This document shows, piece by piece, positions 6,970-12,961 of a stretch of 12,961 nt of DNA. Origin of the DNA: Chloroflexota bacterium (GTDB lineage: Bacteria; Chloroflexota; UBA5177; JANWHV01); NCBI GenBank assembly GCA_025450375.1, contig JANWHO010000260.1:1-12961 (forward strand), in the 5' to 3' direction. Each line of letters opens with the position of its first letter. Within the stretch, counting starts at the first letter, position 1. The position numbers and the translations under genes were made by a program. A model generated the notes under the pieces. It was not told the DNA's origin, ran no database searches, and saw only the letters and a list, made by a program, of their open reading frames with translations.

Positions 6970-7277
6970 CGCTCGTTGTCCCCGTCCTCGCCCAGCGGCT
7001 CCAGTTCATCCAGCGCGAAGAAGAAGCGATGGCCGGGCTGGCGAGCGTCACCAAGGTCGCGACCGGGGTCATCGTCGATCGTGACCGCGACGTGGATATT
7101 GTCCTCAAAGTCTTGCTCGATCGCCTCCACCATGGCGGTCTTCCCTCGTAAGGCCAGGTCCAGGATGTCGCCGCCGGCATGAGGATGGAGCAGGACGCGG
7201 CTACCCTTGACGATCGCCACCCCATCTACCATCACCTGTTGCGGTGGCGCGTGGTCCGATTCCCAGAAGGGTTTCAT
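6966..7277 (-). CDS. Conserved 103-residue hydrogenase-operon protein, unnamed
   Basis: A small soluble protein with no signal peptide, membrane span or cysteine. The central region (about 17-95) alternates short strands and charged turns (VAIVKGSRVLLHP, DILDLALRGKTAMVEAIEQD, IHVAVTIDDDPGRDLG, QPGHRFFFALDELEPL), suggesting a compact SH3-like or other small beta-barrel. I recognise the pattern HPHAGGDILDLALRGKTA...DDDPGRDLG as recurring beside group 1h hydrogenase genes, but I know no established function. It overlaps both neighbours by ATGA, so it is made together with the endopeptidase. It may be a maturation helper for the large subunit; that is a guess from position only. It is not HypA: the zinc-binding cysteines and the N-terminal nickel-binding His are absent. 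Confidence 0.85.
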   Translation of the reverse strand: MKPFWESDHAPPQQVMVDGVAIVKGSRVLLHPHAGGDILDLALRGKTAMVEAIEQDFEDNIHVAVTIDDDPGRDLGDARQPGHRFFFALDELEPLGEDGDNER

Positions 7278-8416
7278 GGATCTTCCCTCCGAAGAACTTG
7301 CCAGCCGCGGACGGCCCCGTGCAACCCAGCGAGTTGCTCGGCGGTCAGCGCCTCGGTCCGCTGGAGGATTTCACGGGCTCGCGGGTCGGTTTCGCGCATT
7401 TCCTGTTTTTCGTCGTCGGATAGGGTCATGACGCTCAGGGCGAGCAGTTCGTCGATTTCCGTGGCATCAAAGTAACTTACGGAGCTTTCGGGCGCTACTT
7501 CAGGGTAATCGTAGAGAATGATCGGGGATGAAAGAATTGTGTGGTGTTCGCCAGGCTTGCCAACCAACACCGGCCAGGTGCCGCTGTTCAGACAGCTCTC
7601 GACGGCGGGCGCGTACAGGGGCGGCGGCTCCAGCAGGGAAATAAACTCGCCCCCATGCACCCGCAGAATAGTGTGAGTGGAAATGAAGGCATTCCGGATC
7701 GGAGCTTTCCGCGGTCGAGTCTCAACCAAGCCGCCTTGTGGGAGCGTGAGCATCTTGCTCGCCCCCCTTGATCCCGGCTTGGCCTCAGCGGGTGGCCAGG
7801 CCCAGGGTGTGGTATTGCGGATCAGGACCGTCAGCCGATAAAGGCGCGTGGCACCCGCGTGCTCGTCCACGTCGTGGATCACGGGCTCGGCGCTCACCTC
7901 AATCATGCCGCGCACATCCTGCCACTCGCGGACGAGCGCTCCCCGTACCGTCCCGTCCGGTTCGAGCAACTGCTCCTCCGTGTTGGCAGCGGCAATGTCG
8001 ATGGGCTGCGACCGGCCTTGGGCGAATAGGTCACCCAGGCACATGGCCGGGCGGCCGTTCGGCCCCGTCACCACCGTGGTTCGTTCGATCGCCTCCTCCC
8101 ATTCCCGATGTGTTTGCCCGCCCACCCGGAGTATGTCCACTGGGCGGAGAGCGCCCTCGGCCATTTCCGCGACTCGACGGTCCACCACCTGAAGGAAGCG
8201 CAGCCGGACCTCCACCATGGTGCTGTCGTCACCGTTTACCAGACACTGGGTTTGCATGGTCCAGCGGTCGCTGCCGCCCGTTACCTGGCTGTAGCGTTCG
8301 GGATAGATCCCCCCGAACTGCCACCTTTGCTGATTCTTCATGGCCGAGCGGCGGTAGGGATACAGGAGGTAGCCCTCGTAGAGCACCGCCTCGGCGATCC
8401 GATCAACTAACTCCAT
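7274..8416 (-). CDS. Conserved ~380-residue hydrogenase-operon protein, unnamed
   Basis: The product is 380 residues from the ATG at 8416, or 382 from a GTG at 8422; both lie behind a G-rich stretch and overlap the end of the DUF6084 gene, and I cannot choose firmly. The protein is soluble, with no signal or membrane segment. The N-terminus has a distinctive YEGYLLYPYRRSAMKN block (about 13-28) followed by RWQFGGIYP. The middle is rich in beta-strands (VEVRLRFLQVVDRR, TRLYRLTVLIRNTTPW), and the C-terminal 90 residues are acidic and helical (LSPIILYDYPEVAPE, then DEIDELLALSVMTLSDDEKQ-like helices). Cysteines are few, so it is unlikely to hold a metal cluster. Proteins with this YPYRxS opening accompany group 1h hydrogenases in my memory, always without a defined role. 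The stop overlaps the next gene by ATGA. Confidence 0.85.
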   Translation of the reverse strand: MELVDRIAEAVLYEGYLLYPYRRSAMKNQQRWQFGGIYPERYSQVTGGSDRWTMQTQCLVNGDDSTMVEVRLRFLQVVDRRVAEMAEGALRPVDILRVGGQTHREWEEAIERTTVVTGPNGRPAMCLGDLFAQGRSQPIDIAAANTEEQLLEPDGTVRGALVREWQDVRGMIEVSAEPVIHDVDEHAGATRLYRLTVLIRNTTPWAWPPAEAKPGSRGASKMLTLPQGGLVETRPRKAPIRNAFISTHTILRVHGGEFISLLEPPPLYAPAVESCLNSGTWPVLVGKPGEHHTILSSPIILYDYPEVAPESSVSYFDATEIDELLALSVMTLSDDEKQEMRETDPRAREILQRTEALTAEQLAGLHGAVRGWQVLRREDP

Positions 8417-9074
8417 CCTCACCCCGCCCCACTTCCGCCTCGGTCCCTTGCATCAACTGTTCCAGCGTCTCCTCCCAGGTAGGCAAGCCATGCCGCGCTT
8501 TATAGGCATGGAGCCGATCAAACACATCCTGTTGGAGGCGAATCCAGGCGCTGTTGGGGAAGTACCGCTCCATCATCTCGGTCCACAGACGGACCGGTAA
8601 ACGGAAACTCGCCTCCTTTTCCCAGGGAATCGGGGCCACTCGCGGCCCCTCACTATCTGACGGAGCATAGAATACCGTGCCGCTGAAGAGGAAGAGCAGC
8701 GGGATCTCGCCATCGCCCAGGGCATGGAAATACTTGGACGCCGCCACTTCCAGGTCATAGGTGCAGCCAATGGGCAACTCGACCACCGTGCAGCCGCTGA
8801 AGCCCGGAACGTTGAGCGTGGCGTGGGTCCAGAGGAGGCTCTTTACCGTCTCACCCCAACGCTGGGGCGCGCCGAAGAGATCGAGCAGATTTTCCTCAGC
8901 CCGGTGGTCGTACCCGCGTCGAGTCGCCTCGATGCGGATCTGGACCTGGAGCATGATCGCCTGAATCCGCTCGCCTTCGGGTTGATTCCCCACCCTCAAT
9001 TTGAACAACATCGTGGGAGCCGCCGCGAAGGGTAGGACATCGGCGTCGGCTATGGCGAAGTCAAGGTCAGGCAT
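8403..9074 (-). CDS. DUF6084 family protein
   Basis: A 223-residue protein that I recognise as DUF6084 by its opening PDLDFAIADADVLPFAAAPT, the RRGYDHRAEENLLDLFGAPQ block (about 53-72), LLWTHATLNVPGF, the CTYDLEVAASKYFHALGDGE block and LLFLFSGTVFY, and a C-terminal WEKEASFRLPVRLWTEMMERYFPNSAWIRL-type segment near residues 150-180. Strand-rich halves with a helical tail suggest a soluble binding or scaffold protein. No catalytic motif is visible. The family occurs chiefly in group 1h hydrogenase operons, next to DUF5947 and NifU-like genes as here. The start ATG at 9074 overlaps the preceding gene by 8 bases. The function is unknown; a role in assembly of the hydrogenase is inferred from location. 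Confidence 0.9.
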   Translation of the reverse strand: MPDLDFAIADADVLPFAAAPTMLFKLRVGNQPEGERIQAIMLQVQIRIEATRRGYDHRAEENLLDLFGAPQRWGETVKSLLWTHATLNVPGFSGCTVVELPIGCTYDLEVAASKYFHALGDGEIPLLFLFSGTVFYAPSDSEGPRVAPIPWEKEASFRLPVRLWTEMMERYFPNSAWIRLQQDVFDRLHAYKARHGLPTWEETLEQLMQGTEAEVGRGEDGVS

Positions 9075-9729
9075 GCGCGCCTCGTCCCTGTTGGGATCGC
9101 TCGTTCAGGCCGGCAAAAAACCGCTCGATCGCCGGCCATACCTCCGGGCCGCCGCCCAATCCTCGCCAGTTAAGGCGGATCAGTCCTACCAGGCGGAAAC
9201 ACTCGTCGATCGGGGCCAGAAAATAGTCGCGGGCCGCACCCACCCGATTGACCAGCAGGGCCTCCACGTCCGCTTCCATGGTGGTCAGGATCGGATTATG
9301 CTCCGCCAGAGTCTCCCAGGTCTCCAGGGTCAGTAAGGACTCGGTCGAACCCATTGGCCCCGGATAATGGGCGGCCATCCGACCAAGTGATGTGCTCGCG
9401 TTAAAGAACGCCATGTTGACGGGGATCCGCAAGGTGTCCCACAGGGCATCGGTTATGATGAAATCGGCCAGCCGGCGGCATCGGTTGGGAATGAGCTTCC
9501 GCGTGCCGCCGCCGGCCGCCGAGGAGACGAAGAGAATGGAGCAGGCCCGGCAGGCGCAAAGCACCTGACCAGTGCCAAGGTCCAGCAGATGCCGATGCTC
9601 GGGGCCGATCGCCTCGCCGCAGATTTCACAGTGTTCCTCGGCTATTGGCTTGGGCGCCGCCGATGGCCGCGTGAATGGGCGAAGCGAGGCGAAGGGACTC
9701 CGCGGGGGAGCGGCTCGCGGATCAGTCAT
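9067..9729 (-). CDS. DUF5947 family protein with Cys-rich knuckle
   Basis: A 220-residue protein that I recognise as DUF5947. After a Pro/Arg-rich, probably disordered N-terminus (1-30) comes a metal-knuckle region: CEIC (Cys34, Cys37) and CACRAC (Cys58, Cys60, Cys63), able to bind zinc or a rubredoxin-like iron. The rest carries family blocks such as IPVNMAFFNASTSLGRMAAHYPG, cut here into its conserved parts NMAFFN and YPGPMGSTES, and FLAPIDECFRLVGLIR with WRGLGGG near the C-terminus. The start is the ATG at 9729, overlapping the NifU-like stop as ATGA. A longer upstream extension lies only over that gene. Rubredoxin-like accessory proteins (HoxR, HupI) help small-subunit maturation in other aerobic hydrogenase operons; an analogous role here is inference. 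Confidence 0.9.
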   Translation of the reverse strand: MTDPRAAPPRSPFASLRPFTRPSAAPKPIAEEHCEICGEAIGPEHRHLLDLGTGQVLCACRACSILFVSSAAGGGTRKLIPNRCRRLADFIITDALWDTLRIPVNMAFFNASTSLGRMAAHYPGPMGSTESLLTLETWETLAEHNPILTTMEADVEALLVNRVGAARDYFLAPIDECFRLVGLIRLNWRGLGGGPEVWPAIERFFAGLNERSQQGRGAHA

Positions 9730-10346
9730 GGGGTCACTCCCCCGCTGGATCCAGACGGGCCGGCCGCGGACTCCACCCCGGCGGGACAATGCTGATAGCG
9801 CCGCACTGCCGACCCGGGAATAAAGGCCGCGCCCGGCCGCGATGGCTCGGCCACCCCGTCGGCGTCGATCCCGTCCAGGTCGGGCGCGGCCTCCCTGATT
9901 GCTATCTCAATCGCCGTCTTCAGGGTCACGGTGGATGAAGGGCAGCCGTTGCAGCTTCCTTGCAGACGCAGACGGGCGACCCCTCCGTTCACGCCCAGCA
10001 ATTCGACATTTCCTCCGTGGGACTCCAGGTACGGGCGCACCGCGTCCAGCGCGCGGGTCACCCGTACCTCGACCGGAATCGGATGCAGATCATGCAGGAG
10101 CAGGAGATGAGAGACCAGTTCATCCCCGGCCAGGGCCTCGAGCACGGCCCCCGCCTGAGCCTGGCCGGCCTGGCGTTGCACAATGGCCAGGATGCGCGCC
10201 AGTCCCTCCCCATAGAGGCCCACCACGCCGCTGACCACGTCGGTCATTCGTTCCCTGATCGCTGGATCGGGCATGGCTTCCATCTCGTCGAGCAGAGTCT
10301 CGATTCGCGTGGCGCGCTCGGTCAGTTCGCGTTCCGCCAATTGCAT
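9726..10346 (-). CDS. NifU-like Fe-S scaffold protein with N-terminal helical domain
   Basis: A 206-residue protein. Residues 95-157 form a NifU C-terminal (Nfu) domain: VRPYLESHGGNVELLGV, then GSCNGCPSSTVTLKTAIE with the cluster-binding pair Cys132 and Cys135. Nfu domains hold and deliver [4Fe-4S] clusters. Residues 1-90 form a separate all-helical domain (AERELTERATRIETLLDEME, LYGEGLARILAIV) typical of the hydrogenase-linked versions. The tail (160-206) is Gly/Pro/Ser-rich and ends with one extra Cys187. The start ATG at 10346 follows AAGGAG (plus-strand 10355-10360) by 8 bases. It is the first gene after the structural subunits, so it probably supplies clusters to the three-cluster small subunit; this is inferred from place and domain. 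Confidence 0.92.
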   Translation of the reverse strand: MQLAERELTERATRIETLLDEMEAMPDPAIRERMTDVVSGVVGLYGEGLARILAIVQRQAGQAQAGAVLEALAGDELVSHLLLLHDLHPIPVEVRVTRALDAVRPYLESHGGNVELLGVNGGVARLRLQGSCNGCPSSTVTLKTAIEIAIREAAPDLDGIDADGVAEPSRPGAAFIPGSAVRRYQHCPAGVESAAGPSGSSGGVTP

Positions 10347-10363
10347 CAGCGCCGCTCCTTCTA

Positions 10364-12160
10364 CTACCCTCCAAGTCCGAAGGTCGGCGAATGCCGCACC
10401 TCGATTTCCTTCCCGTCCCCGAGGTACATGTGGACGCCGCACGGGAGGCAGGGGTCGAAGCTGCGCACGGCGCGCATGATGTCGATCCCCTTAAAGTTAT
10501 CCTGGCCGTTCTCCTCGAAAATCGGCGTGCCCTGCACGGCGTCCTCGTAGGGACCAGGCGTTCCGTAGGTGTCACGAGGCGAGGCGTTCCAGGGGGTGGG
10601 CGGGTAAGGGTGGTAGTTGGCGATCTTGCCGTCCCGAATCACCAGATGGTGCGAGAGGACCCCGCGGACCGCCTCGTGGAAGCCGCAGCCGATCGCCTCG
10701 TCAGGAACCTTGAAGTCCGTGAAGACCTTGGTGTCCCCTTTGCGCAACTGGGCCAGGGCCTTCTCCACGAAGTACATACCCATGGCGGCTGAGTAGGCGA
10801 GGAAGTAGATCCTGGCCCGATCCCGTTCGATGGCATTGGACCATTTGGGAATCTTCCACTCAAACTGAGTCTCGGGCATCAACGCCGTCTTGGGTAGGTT
10901 GATCTGGACGCTGTGCCCGGTCGACTTCACGTAGCCTACGTCCACCAGCCCAGCCAGGGCGGTGGTCCAGAGGCGGGCTATGGGGCCGCCGCCGGTGTCG
11001 AGGGCCAGATGATCGCCGGTGCGCTTGTCGTACCAGCGGGGACTCATCACCCAGCTATAGTGATTGTCGAAAGTTCGCTTTTGCGGCTTGGGGATCGTGG
11101 TTTGATTCCAGGGGTGCCGCTTGTCCACCGGGTTGCCCAGCGGATCGCGACTGACGAAGGTTTCCTCGCCGGCCCAATCGTCGTAATAGGAACTGCCAAG
11201 CAGAATGCGAATGCCCAGGTTAATATCCACCAAATTGGTGGTGACGAGCTTCCCATCCACGACCACGCCGGGTGTGACATACATGGCGTCGCCCCACTTT
11301 TGCATGTTCTTGTAGGTGTAGTCGCATACTTCCGGATTCTGGAACGAGCCCCAGCAGCCAAGGAGGACGCGCCGGCGGCCCACCTCCTCGTAACCTGGCA
11401 GTGCCTCGTAGAAGAAGTCGAAGATGTCGTCGTTCATAGGCACGATCTTTTTGGCGAAGTCCATGAACTTCATCAGGCGCACCAGATAATCGGTGAACAG
11501 TTGCACGGTGGGTACCGTCCCCACCCCGCCGGGATAGAGGGTGGATGGATGAACGTGCCGGCCTTCCATCAAGCAGAACATCTCGCGGGTCAGGCGGCTC
11601 ATTTGCAACGCCTCGCGATAGGTCTCGCCGGTGAAAGGATTGAAGCTCCGCATGATGTCGGCGATGGTCCGCATCCCATGGATCTTGGCGTGGGGCGCCT
11701 CGGTCTTCTCCGCCTTGGCGAGCACGCTGGGGTTCGTCTCCTTGACCATCTGCTCGCAGAAGTCGACGAACACCAGATTGTCCTGGAAGATGCAATGGTC
11801 GAACATATACTCGGCCGCCTCGCCGAGATTGACGATCCATTCGGCCATATTCGGGGGCTGAATCCCGTAGGCCATGTTCTGCGCGTACACCGAGCAGGTA
11901 GCGTGATTATCGCCGCAAATCCCACAGATGCGGCTGGTGATGAAGTGTGAATCCCGAGGATCCTTCCCCTTCATGAAGAGGCTGTAGCCGCGGAAGACGG
12001 AGGAGGTGCTGTGACATTCCACCACTTTGCGCTGCGAGAAGTCGATTTTCGTGTAGATGCCCAGGTTGCCGACGATCCTACTGATCGGGTCCCAGTTCAT
12101 CTCGACCAGATTACTGGATTTCTCTCCCACGCGCTCTCGCGGGTTGACCTGCGTTGCCAT
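10364..12160 (-). CDS. hhyL: Group 1h [NiFe]-hydrogenase large subunit
   Basis: The catalytic subunit, 598 residues, which splits H2 at the NiFe site. The L1 motif TSRICGICGDNHATCSVYAQ gives Cys79 and Cys82 (and His86). The L2 motif is FDPCLPCGVHMYLG, with Cys571 and Cys574 as the other nickel ligands. The DPCLPCGVHMYLG form and the overall length point to the high-affinity group 1h class, active at atmospheric H2 levels and tolerant of oxygen. Twenty-one residues follow His577, the predicted tail removed by the endopeptidase encoded in the same operon. The ATG at 12160 sits behind AAAGGGGGAAGG, 15 bases after the hhyS stop. There is no membrane segment or twin-arginine signal in this subunit. 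The class symbol hhyL is used because the motifs fit. Confidence 0.96.
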   Translation of the reverse strand: MATQVNPRERVGEKSSNLVEMNWDPISRIVGNLGIYTKIDFSQRKVVECHSTSSVFRGYSLFMKGKDPRDSHFITSRICGICGDNHATCSVYAQNMAYGIQPPNMAEWIVNLGEAAEYMFDHCIFQDNLVFVDFCEQMVKETNPSVLAKAEKTEAPHAKIHGMRTIADIMRSFNPFTGETYREALQMSRLTREMFCLMEGRHVHPSTLYPGGVGTVPTVQLFTDYLVRLMKFMDFAKKIVPMNDDIFDFFYEALPGYEEVGRRRVLLGCWGSFQNPEVCDYTYKNMQKWGDAMYVTPGVVVDGKLVTTNLVDINLGIRILLGSSYYDDWAGEETFVSRDPLGNPVDKRHPWNQTTIPKPQKRTFDNHYSWVMSPRWYDKRTGDHLALDTGGGPIARLWTTALAGLVDVGYVKSTGHSVQINLPKTALMPETQFEWKIPKWSNAIERDRARIYFLAYSAAMGMYFVEKALAQLRKGDTKVFTDFKVPDEAIGCGFHEAVRGVLSHHLVIRDGKIANYHPYPPTPWNASPRDTYGTPGPYEDAVQGTPIFEENGQDNFKGIDIMRAVRSFDPCLPCGVHMYLGDGKEIEVRHSPTFGLGG

Positions 12161-12175
12161 CGTTGCCTTCCCCCT

Positions 12176-12961
12176 TTACCACCGAGGCTTATAACCGGTG
12201 GTGAGCTCGGATCCGGTGTGCCGCCACTTGGTCTCCTGGTTGAGCGTATGGTTCGTGATCCCGCGTAAGCGGCGGATCACGGGCCCATAGGCGCCACTGA
12301 AGGCCGTGGAGACTTTGCCTCCCGGTGGCTCGTCCATGAAGGGCATGAACTTATCGGGGAAGCCGGGCATGGTGCAGCCAATGCAGATGCCGCCAACATT
12401 GGGGCAGCCGCCGATCCCCGCCATCCAGCCTCGCTTGGGCACGTTGCAATTGACCACCGGCCCCCAACAGCCCAACTTCACCAGGCACTTGGGGGAGCCG
12501 TATTCGGCGGCGAAGTCGCCCTGCTCGTAATAGGAGCCGCGATCGCATCCATCGTGGACGGTGCGGCCAAACAACCAGGTAGGTCGCCCGAGATCGTCAA
12601 GCGGGATCATCGGCGCCATGCCTGCGGCTTGATAGAGCAGGTAGAGGACGGTCTCCATGAAGTTGTCCGGTTGCACCGGGCATCCGGGCACGTTAATGAT
12701 CGGGATGCCGGCCGTGGTTTTGAAGCCCCAGCCCAGGTAGTCCGACAGGCCCATGGCGCCAGTTGGATTGCCCGCCATGGCATGGATTCCTCCGTAGGCG
12801 GCGCAGGTACCGCAGGTCACCACGGCCAGCGCCTTCGGGGCCAGACTGTCAATCCATTTGGTGGTTGGAATGGGCTGTCCGGTCGTCTTATCCGTGCCCA
12901 TGCCGGCCCAGACCCCCTCGGACTTGATGTTCTCGTTCGGAATGGAGCCTTCAATGACCAG
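12176..12961 (-). CDS. hhyS: Group 1h [NiFe]-hydrogenase small subunit (5' end outside window)
   Basis: The C-terminal 261 residues of the electron-transfer subunit. The frame is open at the right edge, so the N-terminus, including the first proximal-cluster ligands, is missing. The segment starts LVIEGSIPNE. Two proximal ligands lie in TCGTCAAYGG and VPGCPVQPDN. Distal-cluster ligands follow in TVHDGCDRGSYYEQGDFA (His and Cys) and KCLVKLGCWGP. Medial-cluster cysteines sit in NCNVPKRGW and GGCPNVGGICIGCTMPGFPD. The C-terminus ends soon after the cluster region, with no hydrophobic anchor helix, unlike the group 1d membrane-bound enzymes. Group 1h enzymes are reported to bind the proximal cluster with three Cys and one Asp; the Asp position would be in the missing part. 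Confidence 0.95.
   Translation of the reverse strand: MVIEGSIPNENIKSEGVWAGMGTDKTTGQPIPTTKWIDSLAPKALAVVTCGTCAAYGGIHAMAGNPTGAMGLSDYLGWGFKTTAGIPIINVPGCPVQPDNFMETVLYLLYQAAGMAPMIPLDDLGRPTWLFGRTVHDGCDRGSYYEQGDFAAEYGSPKCLVKLGCWGPVVNCNVPKRGWMAGIGGCPNVGGICIGCTMPGFPDKFMPFMDEPPGGKVSTAFSGAYGPVIRRLRGITNHTLNQETKWRHTGSELTTGYKPRW

Noticed and set aside
6966..7277. The 103-residue protein considered as HypA or a third HypC.
   Set aside because: It has no cysteines, no N-terminal Met-His or Met-Cys, and none of the HypA zinc or HypC motifs.
9640..9729. Repetitive-looking GCGAAG/GCGAGG bases and a Pro/Arg-rich N-terminus in the DUF5947 protein, considered as a second inserted element.
   Set aside because: I found no clear terminal inverted repeats, and disordered Pro-rich N-termini are common; a plain linker explains it.
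10913..11950. A 345-codon plus-strand open frame opposite hhyL.
   Set aside because: hhyL is certain on the minus strand. The His/Gly/Val-rich plus-strand product is what reversed GC-rich coding sequence gives.

Overview
The window is one continuous run of minus-strand genes with no gap longer than about 25 bases: an aerobic, high-affinity group 1h (Hhy, 'actinobacterial-type') [NiFe]-hydrogenase operon. Its 5' end (start of the small-subunit gene and the promoter) lies beyond the right edge, and its 3' end runs off the left edge. The DNA is GC-rich. This enzyme type and gene set are known from Actinobacteria, Chloroflexota and other soil bacteria that live on atmospheric H2. The sequence alone does not fix the phylum; a Chloroflexota-like or related uncultured soil lineage is my guess.

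In transcription order (right to left): hhyS (partial, Fe-S small subunit) and hhyL (NiFe large subunit); then an accessory block of a NifU-like protein, a DUF5947 protein with Cys knuckles, a DUF6084 protein, a roughly 380-residue conserved but unnamed protein and a 103-residue unnamed protein; then the HyaD-type maturation endopeptidase and a 35-codon single-span membrane peptide (DUF6893-like) with a perfect Shine-Dalgarno sequence. The last block is the Hyp machinery for the Fe(CN)2CO group: hypF, hypC, a second divergent Cys-bearing HypC-family gene, hypD and hypE. A tandem-SIS-domain protein related to sedoheptulose-7-phosphate isomerase follows and runs off the left edge. hypA and hypB are not in the window.

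Almost every junction is a stop/start overlap (ATGA or GTGA) or a gap of 25 bases or less, so the genes are probably co-transcribed and translationally coupled. The logic is: HypF makes the thiocarbamoyl group and hands it to HypE, HypC/HypD assemble the Fe(CN)2CO unit, the unit is inserted into HhyL, the endopeptidase trims HhyL behind its final His, and NifU and the DUF proteins presumably help cluster assembly or quality control of HhyS.

Items for a second look: (1) the overlooked 35-residue membrane peptide; (2) an extra segment of about 43 residues in HypF encoded by a palindromic element of about 92 bp, resembling an in-frame mobile palindromic element; (3) the four-to-five-gene accessory module of unknown biochemistry; (4) the atypical second HypC; (5) the tandem SIS protein whose two halves have lost complementary active-site parts.
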